A stretch of DNA of 64,000 nt from Paramecium sonneborni (lineage: Eukaryota; Ciliophora; Oligohymenophorea; Peniculida; Parameciidae). A program made the translations under genes and the position numbers. Location of the stretch: positions 466,039-530,038 of the forward strand of contig CAJJDN010000058.1 in assembly GCA_905182985.1 (NCBI GenBank), read 5' to 3'. Within the stretch, counting starts at the first letter, position 1; every line of letters starts with the position of its first letter. A model generated the notes under the pieces. That model was not told where the DNA came from. It made no database searches and worked only from the letters and a program-made list of their open reading frames with translations. Of the stretch, positions 1 to 11,226 are shown piece after piece.

Positions 1-128
1 AAACTCAAACTTCTCTTAACTTGATACTATGATTACTAAAAAATCTTACCTTATCGTTCATTCAAGCTTCTTCCTCTTTTTCTTTGACGAAACGAATCAG
101 AGTCAGATAAATTCAATTCCTAGAACAT
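1..128 (-). CDS. Hypothetical protein, N-terminal part (runs off left edge)
   Basis: The start codon ATG lies at 126-128 on the minus strand and the frame runs off the window. The first exon encodes a hydrophilic, basic segment (MFQELNLSDSDSF, then RQRKRGRSL). A 23-nt intron with GTAAG start and CATAG end fits 27-49; splicing gives ...NERQVSSQEKFEF. The frame also stays open without splicing, so the intron is inferred from its sequence. No domain is recognisable. The Ser/Asp stretch followed by basic residues could be disordered. Only about 35 residues are visible, so no function is offered. Confidence 0.55.
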
Positions 129-443
129 ATTTATATATATTTTAAATATAATGATATTATGCTCTTATCTTTATAAATAAAAATTTGTAAAGTTTATTAT
201 ATTCATTTTATAATAAATTTACAGTCCTATTTATTTCGAATTTCATTGTCAAATTTCGATTGATTTAAAGTGAATTCATAAAAATATTTACTTATTTAAT
301 TGTTGTTACGTATATGAAAAGGTATAATTAAAAAAAATTCGATTTACTTTAATATTTTTTTATTTCTTATCATAATTATAATTTAATGATATATACTTGA
401 CATCAAAACCAAATCTAGAAGAATTAGTATATGATCACAATTC

Positions 444-1618
444 CAGAACAAAGTGAAATTTATATATATATATTAATTTTCATTCTTTCTTTCAAAATAT
501 TTTACAACCTGTGCATCCTGTCTCTTTGAATCTTTTTACAGGTGGTTGAGACTCAAGATTACTAACATCTTCATTGTATTTTTTCCAATTTTCAACCATA
601 ATAATTTAATCATTCTTTTTAAAAGAGACTTCCATCACACTTTTACATTCTCTTTTTAATCTTTTATTATTTATCTTAACAGCTTTAGGTGATGGACCAA
701 AGGAATGCCTGTTAAGGTTAGATAAAATGCATTTATCAGATTAAACCTTAAAATCCATTAAAATTTATTATAATTATTTATCAATAAAGTATAAAATTAC
801 TGACAGGGATTCTATATTTATATTATAAATTAATATACAAATTAAAAAAGAAGACAAAAGTATTAAATATATAATAATCAACATTTTTTCATATACGACT
901 TAAAATTTTTGTTATTTTCAAAAAAATATTTTAACTTTTTTGAATAATACTTTTAAAAATAAAAAAAATCCATATATCTTAGAATAGATTTAAATTCAAA
1001 TATAAAAGAATCTAAATCATCATTCAATTCGAAAAAAGATAGATATATAAGTATATAAAATGACTTAATTTTCTTTGATACAATTTTGAAAAATAATATA
1101 TTAGAAAATAATTTGAGTTTTTAAATAGTTATCACTTTTTAATTAATTTGTTTAGTATCTACATTCTAATTTCTTGAAATTCTATTCTTTTTTTAGCAAT
1201 TACTGAAATCTTTTCCTTTACTTCTTATAATTCATTTAAACATTTAAAAGTTTTCTAAAAAGTAATCATTAATTTAAAAACTCTTTTTCTGCTTATTAAA
1301 GTCTTTTACCATTTGATTGTTCTAAAAAACTTTTTCAAAAAGAATTTAATTTGAATCTTTGATATTCTAATCAATTTCTTTCAAAAAAAAAAAATAGTTT
1401 TGAATAGAGCACCTTATTCATTTTTTTTTATCTTTCATTAATTTTATTTTCACTGCTACAATTTGTAATTGAATTTATTAAAAATATACAGATGAATTAT
1501 CGATTTCGATTGAAACTAGAGGTTCTGAAATTAAAGAAATTTCTTTAAGTCATCCATAAATAATATGTTTTATACTTATTTTTAAATAAAATAAAAATGT
1601 AAAAAAAAGAATGAAGTA
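444..1618. repeat. 1,175-bp exact direct repeat, copy A
   Basis: Bases 444-1618 recur at 1620-2794 with no difference that I found by eye; the spacing is 1,176 and one N (1619) separates the copies. The first bases (cagaacaaagtg) and last bases (aagaatgaagta) match in both. The copy holds one complete small minus-strand gene (492-758) plus about 860 bp in which minus-strand frames around 1040-1430 are open for 40-70 codons but break; I could not build a gene there. Because identity runs right up to the N, an assembly join is the likeliest cause. Confidence 0.95.
492..758 (-). CDS. Small basic protein ending in a Cys motif (copy A)
   Basis: An 88-residue frame in ciliate code without introns: ATG at 756-758, TGA at 492-494. 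The protein starts MDFKVQSDK, is rich in Lys/Arg in the middle, contains VENWKKYNED and ends GCTGCKIF, where a CxxC pair lies just before the end. I do not recognise a family. The closing Cys-rich tail might bind metal or be lipid-modified, but neither is shown. No in-frame stop interrupts it, and codon usage (TAA as Gln) matches the other genes. Identical to 1668-1934. Confidence 0.6.
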
Positions 1619-1619
1619 N
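1619..1619. other. Single ambiguous base (N) at the repeat junction
   Basis: The only N in the window. It sits exactly between the two 1,175-bp copies, as expected when a scaffolder abuts two overlapping contigs without merging them. Confidence 0.9.
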
Positions 1620-2794
1620 CAGAACAAAGTGAAATTTATATATATATATTAATTTTCATTCTTTCTTTCAAAATATTTTACAACCTGTGCATCCTGTCTC
1701 TTTGAATCTTTTTACAGGTGGTTGAGACTCAAGATTACTAACATCTTCATTGTATTTTTTCCAATTTTCAACCATAATAATTTAATCATTCTTTTTAAAA
1801 GAGACTTCCATCACACTTTTACATTCTCTTTTTAATCTTTTATTATTTATCTTAACAGCTTTAGGTGATGGACCAAAGGAATGCCTGTTAAGGTTAGATA
1901 AAATGCATTTATCAGATTAAACCTTAAAATCCATTAAAATTTATTATAATTATTTATCAATAAAGTATAAAATTACTGACAGGGATTCTATATTTATATT
2001 ATAAATTAATATACAAATTAAAAAAGAAGACAAAAGTATTAAATATATAATAATCAACATTTTTTCATATACGACTTAAAATTTTTGTTATTTTCAAAAA
2101 AATATTTTAACTTTTTTGAATAATACTTTTAAAAATAAAAAAAATCCATATATCTTAGAATAGATTTAAATTCAAATATAAAAGAATCTAAATCATCATT
2201 CAATTCGAAAAAAGATAGATATATAAGTATATAAAATGACTTAATTTTCTTTGATACAATTTTGAAAAATAATATATTAGAAAATAATTTGAGTTTTTAA
2301 ATAGTTATCACTTTTTAATTAATTTGTTTAGTATCTACATTCTAATTTCTTGAAATTCTATTCTTTTTTTAGCAATTACTGAAATCTTTTCCTTTACTTC
2401 TTATAATTCATTTAAACATTTAAAAGTTTTCTAAAAAGTAATCATTAATTTAAAAACTCTTTTTCTGCTTATTAAAGTCTTTTACCATTTGATTGTTCTA
2501 AAAAACTTTTTCAAAAAGAATTTAATTTGAATCTTTGATATTCTAATCAATTTCTTTCAAAAAAAAAAAATAGTTTTGAATAGAGCACCTTATTCATTTT
2601 TTTTTATCTTTCATTAATTTTATTTTCACTGCTACAATTTGTAATTGAATTTATTAAAAATATACAGATGAATTATCGATTTCGATTGAAACTAGAGGTT
2701 CTGAAATTAAAGAAATTTCTTTAAGTCATCCATAAATAATATGTTTTATACTTATTTTTAAATAAAATAAAAATGTAAAAAAAAGAATGAAGTA
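1620..2794. repeat. 1,175-bp exact direct repeat, copy B
   Basis: Second copy of 444-1618, ending at 2794, after which unique sequence begins (ttgttaaatg). It carries a second copy of the 88-aa gene at 1668-1934. If the duplication is an artefact, only one copy exists in the cell and later coordinates should shift by 1,176. Confidence 0.95.
1668..1934 (-). CDS. Small basic protein ending in a Cys motif (copy B)
   Basis: Exact second copy of the 88-residue gene at 492-758, inside repeat copy B. Same start, same TGA, same GCTGCKIF end. Probably a duplicate produced by the assembly rather than a real paralogue: real gene duplicates of Paramecium would be expected to differ at least at some third codon positions. 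Confidence 0.5.
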
Positions 2795-2873
2795 TTGTTA
2801 AATGATTAATTAAGTAATTGAAAATAAATTATAAGATAATAATAATGATTCATTATTTATTATAATAGTTACG

Positions 2874-4178
2874 ATGAGTTCAATATAATATAAAGAGTAA
2901 TTTTCAATAGCTGCTATTAAGTTTGGAGAAACTCACAGCAAAGATAAGGCAGATTTTGTAAAAGGCTTAAGCATAATTCAATGATCGACAATAAGAAATT
3001 TAACAGGGCTATATTGAAGACTTAAGATAATACTGTAATATAGTGACAGTTTGTGAAGCATAATTAATCTTAAGTTTAGGAGAGTACGACTTAGGATATT
3101 TAGGAGAATTGATAAAAGTAATATTAAAGTGATAATCAAGATTTTAAATGGATTTCATTTAGTAATCCTGAATAATTTATTATTATGGATTCAATAATTC
3201 TAATTGCATTTATCTCCACATCCAAGAAGTGTTCCATTTGAATTTTTAATTTAATAGAGCATAAAAGAAAAACATAAAGTAGCTAAGGTGAATTAGAGTA
3301 GGGCAAGTCTTGAAATGTCATAGATTGGAGATTTTATTAGCAAATTATCAATTAATAGTAGAAGCATTATTGATTCTCATCCAAGTCCTAAAGAAGTTCC
3401 ATAAGGAATGTAAATTATGGAAGAGGAAAAAGAAAAAATTAGAGATAAAATGAAAAATAATTAAAAAATACTTAAAAAATTAATAATAATGAAAAATAAG
3501 GTTAATTAAGAAGCATAAACAAATATGACTAGTTTTGATATATTGTTTTTGTAAGAGCAAAATTAAGAACTTAAATAATTAATTGATACAACAAGTACAA
3601 ATTATGAAAGAAGAATAAAAGAGGAAATTATTAAGTATCAAGAAGCTAAAATAATTATGAAAGCATAGAAGTCTGAATTAGATCATAAAATAAGTTTGAT
3701 TGAAGCTTAAGGAAGTGAAATATTGAAATTAAAGAATAAAAGATAAGTAAATACTTTAATAAAGAAATTCATTTAAATACCTACAATTGAAGAGAGGAAT
3801 AAAAGATTTAGTATAAGTTAAGATAAAAATGATAGAAGCATAGTATTTTCGAATGAAAAAATTAGATCTAGTTCTTTACCTAGAATTGAGAGAAGTTTTG
3901 AAAGTTTTAGTAAGAAAATTGATTTATAAATATCAAAAAATTAAATACCTAATCAAGATTGGAAATACCTTTATTAAAAATTAATGTTACCATAAGAATA
4001 GAATTAATTTATAAAAGCATGTTAATATGTTGGATTGTAACATCCTTCTAATTTATTTGATAATTAAGATGAAGGACAATCGCCAAAATATAATTAATTC
4101 ATAAAATTAATTTAATAATTAAAAGTAAGACATTCGTAATGTATGCCTAAATGTGATCATTTAAATTTTTTGTTATGA
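2874..4178 (+). CDS. Coiled-coil-type hypothetical protein, 418 aa
   Basis: Three exons joined by introns 2897-2921 (25 nt) and 3118-3140 (23 nt), both ending AAG; spliced length is 1,257 nt, exactly 419 codons with TGA at 4176. The N-terminal 70 residues are Gln/Glu/Lys-rich (ILQKAQAQFNDRQQEIQQGY), followed by a more hydrophobic stretch, then a long charged middle (EEEKEKIRDKMKNN) typical of a coiled coil. The tail has SSLPRIERSFESF and ends with HLNFLL after a CMPKC pair. No enzyme motif is visible. It converges on the P450 gene, 30 bp away. The unspliced frame breaks at 2984 and 3130s, which is why introns are proposed. Function unknown. Confidence 0.65.
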
Positions 4179-4208
4179 AAATGTACACATAAATATTAAA
4201 TAACATTT

Positions 4209-5749
4209 TCATCTTTTCTCCCATGTTAAATAATCCTGATTTGATAAACCATAAGTAATTTTAGCTATCCATTCAGTTCTTATGATTTTTTCATTTAATT
4301 TCAATCTATATAATAAAAGTATTTTTGATATGACAATTTTGCTTTCAATTAAAGCAAGATATTATCCTATGCAATTTCTACCTCCAGCAGAAAAAGGTAC
4401 AAAAGCAAATGGATCTATAGATGAATCTTTAAGAGTTCCGTCTGCTTTCCATCTTTTAATATCAATATTTTTTGGATTTTAAAAGAATTCTTAATTTTAA
4501 GCATTAGATAAAACCATATAATTGACATACCATCCTAAAAATTAATATTATATACATTTGTACCTTTTTTTATAAATATATCCTCTATATATAAATCTTT
4601 TAATGCCTATTTAGATATTAACATAGGAGCAACTGGTTTTAATCGAAGACATTCCATCAAAAATCCTGTAACTTTTTAAAGATTTTGTAAATGCTTTGCT
4701 GTAATTGTTTATTCTCCATTTAATACTTCAATTATTTCTTAATATATTTCTTCCTAAAGTTATTAATGTTCAGCCAAGAAATAACAAGCTGTAGTTACTA
4801 AATTTGCTGTAGTTTCAGTTCCTGCAAAATATAATGTAATTGATTATTATAAAATTTCATCTTCTGTTATTGGAGGATTCATTTAATCATTTTTATTTAG
4901 ATAAACATCTAAATAAACATCAAGATAATCTTGATGAACAAAATTTTTACAATTCTTTAATTTTTCCATTCTACTTTATATTGCCTTTTTCATATGATCC
5001 AACATAATAGTATTCATCTCATAAAGATCTTTTTCTATTTGTCTTGGAAATAAACTAAAAACTTTCTCTTCAAATAATGCTCTTTTAATTTAAAAGAATC
5101 GAGATTCAGTAATTAATTATCCAAATCTAGTTATTAATTAAGTAACACATTATGATGGGTCTTGTCCATTTAAGCTTAATTTTGCAATATCCTCACCAAA
5201 AAATGCTCTAAGTACAACTTCACCTGTTATTGAAGAAGCTAAATTCATAGCTGGAAATATAGAGTTTGGTAAATTTATTAATTTCTTTTAAGCCACATCA
5301 TTTATCATTGGTATTAGATTAATTAGTTTGTTATATTCAAAATGAACTCCTAAAAGGTTTCTTTACTATTTCCACTTTGATCCCCCTTCCATTAACATTC
5401 CTTTTGATACCAATCTCTTATCGACTATCATGGGGAATTTCCTATAATCTTAATGTTATTGCATAATTATTCGATAATATTTTGGTTTCAAGAATATTAT
5501 CAATGGTCGAAATAATAAATTACTAACTAATATGTCTGCTTATCTATTATTTTTTATCAGTACAGAAAAGGCTTCAAATGCATCTCCATTTATTACTCTT
5601 GATTGACTTAAAGAACGAAGCAATCCCAACATTGGATAGTATTGAATTATTACTCTTTTCCCATATTTCATTTTGAAATAGATAACAATTAGTAATGGCT
5701 GTGTTATTAAATAGATTAGAGCGAGTATTCCTAAAATAATATATATCAT
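4209..5749 (-). CDS. Cytochrome P450 monooxygenase
   Basis: Haem-thiolate monooxygenase, expected on the ER membrane. The N-terminus is a hydrophobic anchor (MIYIILGILALIYLI...), as in microsomal P450s. The I-helix oxygen-binding motif reads AGTETT (near 4800-4830) and the haem-binding loop reads FSAGGRNCIG (near 4360-4400) with the Cys that ligates haem iron. Between them the segment IKKGWYVNY...SNAQ and RWKADG fits the usual stretch before the haem loop, after removing a 29-nt intron near 4530-4560. Length, about 500 residues, is normal. TGA lies at 4209-4211. Substrate cannot be predicted. P450s are a multi-gene family in ciliates. Other small introns are likely but were not all placed. 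Confidence 0.92.
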
Positions 5750-6144
5750 AATTAATTAAATGATTAATTTATGACTTTTTCAAAAACTCAATTCCCTACT
5801 CTTTAAGCATAAGTTTGAAAATCAAATCAAAACTAAGTATCCGACTTAAAAAAACATACAATTCAAATAAGTATATTTATTAATAGATTTATTGTACTTT
5901 AAATATTTAATAATAGATTACTAAAAATTTACAAACAATTGGATAGCAAATGAGACTGAGAGTATATTTCTTAATTTACATGAAATGAAAAAATCAGTCA
6001 TATAAATTCTTTCAAAGAAAAGTTGAATATTCATTAAGATTTTATGAAAAACATTATAAAAAAGAATGGAGTATTTAAAAAAAATAAGCGAATTTGATCT
6101 ATATTATTTGATTTACCCTAATCATAAATTTAAAATTAAATATA
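5750..6144. other. Intergenic, AT-rich
   Basis: About 395 bp between the start of the P450 gene and the 3' end of the next minus-strand gene. No coding frame or recognisable site seen; it must contain the P450 promoter. Confidence 0.6.
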
Positions 6145-7272
6145 TCATACTAATGGAGTATAAATCTTGATTAATAAAATCACAATCAAAATAAAAATTA
6201 AAATTCTAATCTTTAATCTACTTTAAATGTATTTGAAATTGGAGAATTTTTATTAAGCTATTTGATGTCTGAGTATCTCACTTTTTGCCTATTTTAAAGA
6301 TATTTCATCTAAATCATCTTTTTATTAATCTAAAAAAATTTATGAATTTTATTATTCTAGAATTTATGAATTTTATTATTGTATGATTTATGAATTTTAT
6401 TATTCTAAAATCTATGAATTTTATTATTGTATAATTAATGAATTTTCTTATTTTATAATTTATGGATTTTAATCTTGAGTTTAATTTAAAAAGATAGTCT
6501 TTTCAATTTTAATTCTAAATTATTTGATATTTTAGATTGATTGTAAAGAATCATGTTTTTGAATGATTGAATCACATAAATCTAATTTTTATTCATTTTC
6601 ATCTTATTTAATGGAAGTTAATATTTTTCCATAATTTTAAGATTAGATTAATTTGAATGATTCTTGATTACTATTATGAATAAAATTGTCCTAATTTTAA
6701 GTAGATTTAAAGTTATTTAATTCTTAAATTTGTTAAATAAATTATTTATTTTAGATTTTGAAGATTTAGTTGTTTTCATTCATTTCTTCATTATTTTATT
6801 ATGAATTTAGTTTTATTTGAGAGTTACAAAACATATTAGTTTTCTAATTTAACGAATCTTTATTTGATTTTCCTGATTAAAACATAGAGATTTAATCATT
6901 ATCAATTGCTTAAACTGAATTTTTAATGGATCCTAAATCACTAGAAACTTTAAATAGAATGAAGTTATCATTTAAAGGTGAAGATGATTTGTCAGCATTT
7001 CTCTTTTCTGAAAATCTTCGACAGGAATTAAAATATTTATCAAGATAAAGGCCTTTAGTAGTTGAAGAAGCACCAAAGATCTTAACATCAGGCATTGTAC
7101 GATGTTTGAATGTAGTGATTGATGAAGTTAATGTGTCTGCACTTTTATCAGAAACAAGGTTTTTTGAGGTAATTTGTTAAGTTCTTGGTTTTTGATTGAG
7201 ATTTGGTGTACTTTACTTCTGATTGTTAAAAGGATTTACACTTATGGCATTACTCCTTATTTGTCTAATCAT
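6145..7272 (-). CDS. Predicted tail-anchored protein with 8-residue Gln/Asn repeats, 375 aa
   Basis: One uninterrupted frame of 376 codons, ATG at 7270-7272, TGA at 6145-6147. Residues 1-80 are Ser/Thr-rich (DKSADTLTSSITTFKHR); the middle is Gln/Asn-rich; near residues 265-310 five tandem units of the type QQNSQI(I/L) come from a 24-bp DNA repeat. The last 25 residues form one hydrophobic helix (RILIFILIVILLIKIY) followed by a short tail (TPLV), with no other membrane segment and no signal peptide, so I infer a tail-anchored membrane protein such as a SNARE-like or organelle-surface protein; no SNARE motif is evident. A later ATG at 7095 is possible. It is divergent from the kinase at 7290. 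Confidence 0.75.
6341..6460. repeat. Five tandem 24-bp units inside a gene
   Basis: Units begin at 6341, 6365, 6389, 6413 and 6437, sharing tgaattttattatt with variation mostly in the last 8 bases. 24 is a multiple of three, so on the minus strand each unit adds eight residues (consensus QQNSQIIx or EQQNSQIL). This is a coding minisatellite, likely to vary in copy number between strains. Confidence 0.9.
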
Positions 7273-7289
7273 TTTAGTTAATTATTTTA
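7273..7289. promoter_or_regulatory. 17-bp spacer between divergent start codons
   Basis: The minus-strand start at 7270-7272 and the plus-strand start at 7290-7292 leave 17 bp of A/T only. If both starts are right, each promoter and 5' UTR must lie within this spacer or inside the opposite gene. The kinase has no other in-frame ATG upstream of its catalytic domain; the minus-strand gene could instead start at 7095. Confidence 0.45.
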
Positions 7290-8849
7290 ATGGCGAATAG
7301 ATTAAAATTTTAGATTGAATTTAATGACGATATTCCTCTTCCTTAAATAAATGATTGTGAAGAAAGTAAACGTTTTGAAGACCATTATCAATGCCTTCTC
7401 ACTTTAGGTATGATATTTATGATTATTTTATTATAGGTTAAGGAGCTCATGCTATAGTTAAGACAGCAAAGAAAAAAAGCACTGATGAGATCTATGCTGT
7501 AAAAATAGTTAGATCAGGAGATTAGGAAATTCAAAATAATGTTAAAAGAACATTTAATAATACAAGATGTCTCAAACATCCTAACATTGCTTAAGATATA
7601 GAACTTTATATCAATGAGAAATTAGAAACTTCATATTTGGTAATGGAATATTGCAAGTTTCCAAGTTTAGAAAGTATTATTAAAAAACGAGCTCTCACTT
7701 CTGAAGAATTAAAAGTCATGATAAAACAACTTCTTTTAGGAATTCAACATGCACATTCTAAAGGAATTTGTCATAGAGATTTAAAACCAGATAATATTCT
7801 AGTCAATTTAGATGAGGATAGTTAACCTCCTCATGTTAAAATTGTCGATTTTGGAGTTTCAAGAAGATTCTTATCAAAAGGATAAGAAATTGAAATGTTA
7901 ACAAAAACTGGTAATATTTTTTATTGTGCACCAGAAATATATCATAAAAATAGTTATTCAAAAGAAGTTGATATATGGGCTATAGGAGTTATTACTTATT
8001 AATGTATATTCCAAAAATTACCATTACATTCAAATGATATATAAGATTTTATTGAATTATTAGCAAATCCAAATTAATGGAGATTTTAAGAATAATTAAA
8101 TAAACTTGAATAACCATTATGTAATTTAATCATGTAGATGTTAAATCCAAATAAGAATGAAAGAATAACTGTTGATGCAGCTTTAAAACATCCTTTTTTT
8201 GAAATTAGTACTATTTAAGATGTTATTGCTTTTTTGAATAAATTAAATATAGTTTAGGATAATTGTGGTAGATGTAGATCATTACAAACAAGTCTTAGGT
8301 TTGATGAATAATAGTTAGGAAATGTTATTCATAAATTATAAAGTAGTTAAAATGATGATAAAGATGATGAAATAATAATAAATGATTTAGTTAAAAGTTT
8401 TAGTAATGTACATATTCTTTAAAAACATGGTGATAAATGTGGTTTGATTTAATTGATGAATTCAATTAGTAGTAGCACAGCACTTATGAGTAAATTAGGA
8501 TCTAAATAAGAATTACTTGATAAAAGTTGTGGATTATAATTTTGTGGTTCTTCAAGTATTATATAATTATAATTTAGATTAATTGGATAATTAATGTAAA
8601 ATTTAAGGTACTCTAGAAATGAAAGATGATTAATTAAATAATAATAATAAATTTCTTGCTTAATTAGGTGCTCATTTAGATTGTAGTATTGATGTAATGC
8701 CAAATGATGGTGCTTTAATATAATCAAAATATAGTTCATAATAATAAGATTTATAAGGAGTTCTTAAAAAACCTACAAGTTCTGACAAAAATATGTTTGG
8801 TGATCTTTATATTAAAGAAGTAGATGAAATAACAGAAGATTAATTTTGA
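7290..8849 (+). CDS. Serine/threonine protein kinase
   Basis: Introns 7408-7436 (29 nt, GTATGA...TATAG) and 8556-8577 (22 nt) restore one frame ending at TGA 8847-8849, 502 residues by my splice model. The kinase domain spans about residues 35-300: glycine loop LGQGAHAIV, Lys62 in AVKIV, HRDLKPDN at 152-159, DFG at 177-179, GNIFYCAPE activation segment and DIWAIG. All catalytic residues are intact, so it should be active. The motif set resembles CAMK-type kinases. The C-terminal 200 residues have a Cys motif (CGRCRSL) and are Gln/Asn-rich, with no EF hands, so it is not a classic ciliate CDPK. The first intron splits the glycine loop. Confidence 0.92.
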
Positions 8850-8937
8850 AAAGAGCTTGTGTTATTATATATAATTGATCTGATTAAAAAATAAATTAAA
8901 CATAAAATAATTTTATTTCAATAATCATTAATTGTGA

Positions 8938-10073
8938 ATGAAATCATCAATTTAATCAGCTCGGAAACCAGGAAAGTCAGTTCCAAAACCATAAGTAAAA
9001 CTTACAAATTAATCATCCAATTAAAAAAAGGAGGTTACAAATGAATCTAATGTGATTGATGATACTAAACAATAAATTATAAAACCAGTTCTAATAGAAT
9101 CTAAACTAAAATAGAATTGTTTAATTGAAATAGTTGAATTGGCAAATACTCTATAAGATGATGATAATGTTAGTGGTCTTATCTTTAAATAAATTATCCT
9201 ATCTATTGAAGCAAAATTAACAGAATTTTAAGAGAGATTAGATAATCGAGATAATCTAACTGAACTCAATTCAAAATTACAATATCTTTAAGCAAGTCCC
9301 TGTAGCCCAAATAAAAATAAAGTTAATGAAAAAAAAGAAGACTCTAATAATGATACAAGTGGACTACTACGTAATTAAAGTTAATTCTCTTTACCATAAA
9401 ATGATGATGTTAGTATTATGAGTGCCTAAGATAAAATGAAAAGTCCATAAGGTAGAAGATCAACATCCAAATAAAATTCAGGTAAAGTATTACTTTTAAT
9501 ATTATTAAGTCATTCTTCCTAATATGTCATAATAAACTGTATCTGATAATAATAAGATTGCAGCTTTAGAAAAAAGATTAAGAACTAATGAAGATAATTA
9601 TGTTAAATTGACTAGAGAAATCCAAGACTAATATAATGCCAATAATTAAAAATTAGAAAAGACAATTAAAGCTCTTAATGAAAAATTTATGTCATTTAGT
9701 GCTAACAATATACAATAACAGTATAATGATATTACTGACAGCCAAAAAGCTTTGATTTCACATTTACATTAGTAATCTAAAGAAATCACGTAAATGCTTC
9801 CAACTATATAGCGAGATCAATAATACCATGAATAAATTAAAAGAGACTCAAGATTCTTAAAATATTGAAATTTAAAATAAAATTGAACATTGCTTACAAT
9901 TACAGAATGAAAATTTTGTAAGGATTTAATCACTTTCTTCCTCTCTTTAAGGTATTGATTCTGATTTAATTGTGATTTTAAAGTGTTACAAAGATCTTCT
10001 TAATGATATTTTCAAAATTGATTTATTAGATCAATAATAAAAAAAGATAATTAGTCTCTTAGATGAATAATGA
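8938..10073 (+). CDS. Coiled-coil hypothetical protein, 361 aa
   Basis: Introns at 9482-9509 (28 nt) and 9790-9811 (22 nt) give 1,086 coding nt, exactly 362 codons. Residues 1-50 are basic and Ser/Pro/Lys-rich (SARKPGKSVPKPQ). The middle is low-complexity, and residues 190-330 are a heptad-like coiled coil (KIAALEKRLRTNEDNYVKL, then EIQNKIEHCLQLQNENF). The tail is KIISLLDEQ. No catalytic motif is visible. Such proteins are common structural components of ciliate cortex and basal bodies, but that is only an analogy. It lies 88 bp after the kinase on the same strand and converges with the gene at 10122. Confidence 0.75.
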
Positions 10074-10121
10074 ATTATTAAAATTATATTTATTTATAAT
10101 AGTTATACATAATTTTATTAT

Positions 10122-10998
10122 TCATTTTCTAGTAAAAAATGTATTTCTATTTTCAAATTCTGATGGTTTTTTTCTATAATCACCCTAATTAACTGTTGAA
10201 TAGTTAAATGTTCTTTCAGATTATTAAAATGAATTTGGTTTCTAAGCTAGATGTTTCTATTATTAAATAAATTATAATAATTTACATCTTCTTTATATTT
10301 TAATTCTTAACCATAACCATTTGAAAGTAATTTCTTACATTCTAAATGGTCAGCTTTTCCATATGATTCATGTTTACCATATTACTTTCCTTTATTATCT
10401 TCTAAAATTGGATTTCTATCCACCGGTTTTAATTCAGCCACTTTAAGTTCTCTTTTTTCAAAAAGATCCTTTGTTTTAGCAGGAGCTGGTTAAATAGATT
10501 TTTAACTAGGTTTCCAATCAGGTTATGATGTTTAATAATTCACTTTAGAATTTGGGTTTATTTTTGGAGATGTTGGATTATTATGAAAATTCCTTAAATT
10601 ATCAACATCACTCAAAGGAGTTTTTATTATATGACTCTTATTTTCATTTATAGGTCTGCTCTCTTATGTTATAGGATCACTTGGTTTAAGTGTAGGATTG
10701 TTTTTTTAAAGAGTTGCAATCTTATTTAAATTTTCTTTACACATTTCAATTGTTTTACTATCACACTCAGATGGTAATGTACAAGTAGCCTTTTCTTATT
10801 TTCTACAATTATTCATTATATATACACATATTTATTGATTTTTGAATTATAATCCTTTGCAAGACATAATTCAGCTTAAGGAGAAAGATTTCTCTATAAA
10901 TCTGCGTAATTTACTAATCTTTACTATCCTCCGTAATCTGTTAATGTTCTAAGAGATGATTAAGTGGTTGATTTTTGGATAGATTGCTGTTGAGACAT
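10122..10998 (-). CDS. Hypothetical protein, 277 aa
   Basis: ATG at 10996-10998. Introns 10803-10825 (23 nt) and 10174-10193 (20 nt) give 834 coding nt. The N-terminus is MSQQQSIQKSTTQSSLRTL; the middle is rich in Pro/Ser/Lys (KTPLSDVDNLRNFHNNP, and then QPAPAKTKDLFEKRE); near the C-terminus are YKEDVNYYNLF and FENRNTFFTRK. There is no hydrophobic segment and no known domain; it is probably an unstructured scaffold-like protein. Without the 20-nt intron the frame would run antisense into the neighbouring gene, so the spliced end at 10122 is preferred. Confidence 0.7.
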
Positions 10999-11226
10999 TT
11001 TATTATTTTAATAATGTCGTTAAAAGTTGTTTAATTAATTACTAATTATTACATTATATTATATCTATAAATATATATTAACAAAAAATCAAGCTTAATA
11101 TTATAATTATTTTATTGAGATGGCAAATTCCAAAAAAAACTTTTATTTTTTAGATATTTTCTATATATTTAGCAAACAAGATAAAATATAAAGTTAATTA
11201 ATTTTAATTAATCATTAATTTATAAA

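Noticed and set aside
444..2794. Mobile element or retained internal eliminated sequence as cause of the duplication
   Set aside because: No terminal inverted repeats, no TA-bounded ends and no transposase frame; the N at the junction fits an assembly artefact better.
6341..6460. CRISPR array from the regular 24-bp repeats
   Set aside because: Units are contiguous without spacers, lie inside a coding frame, and the genome is eukaryotic.
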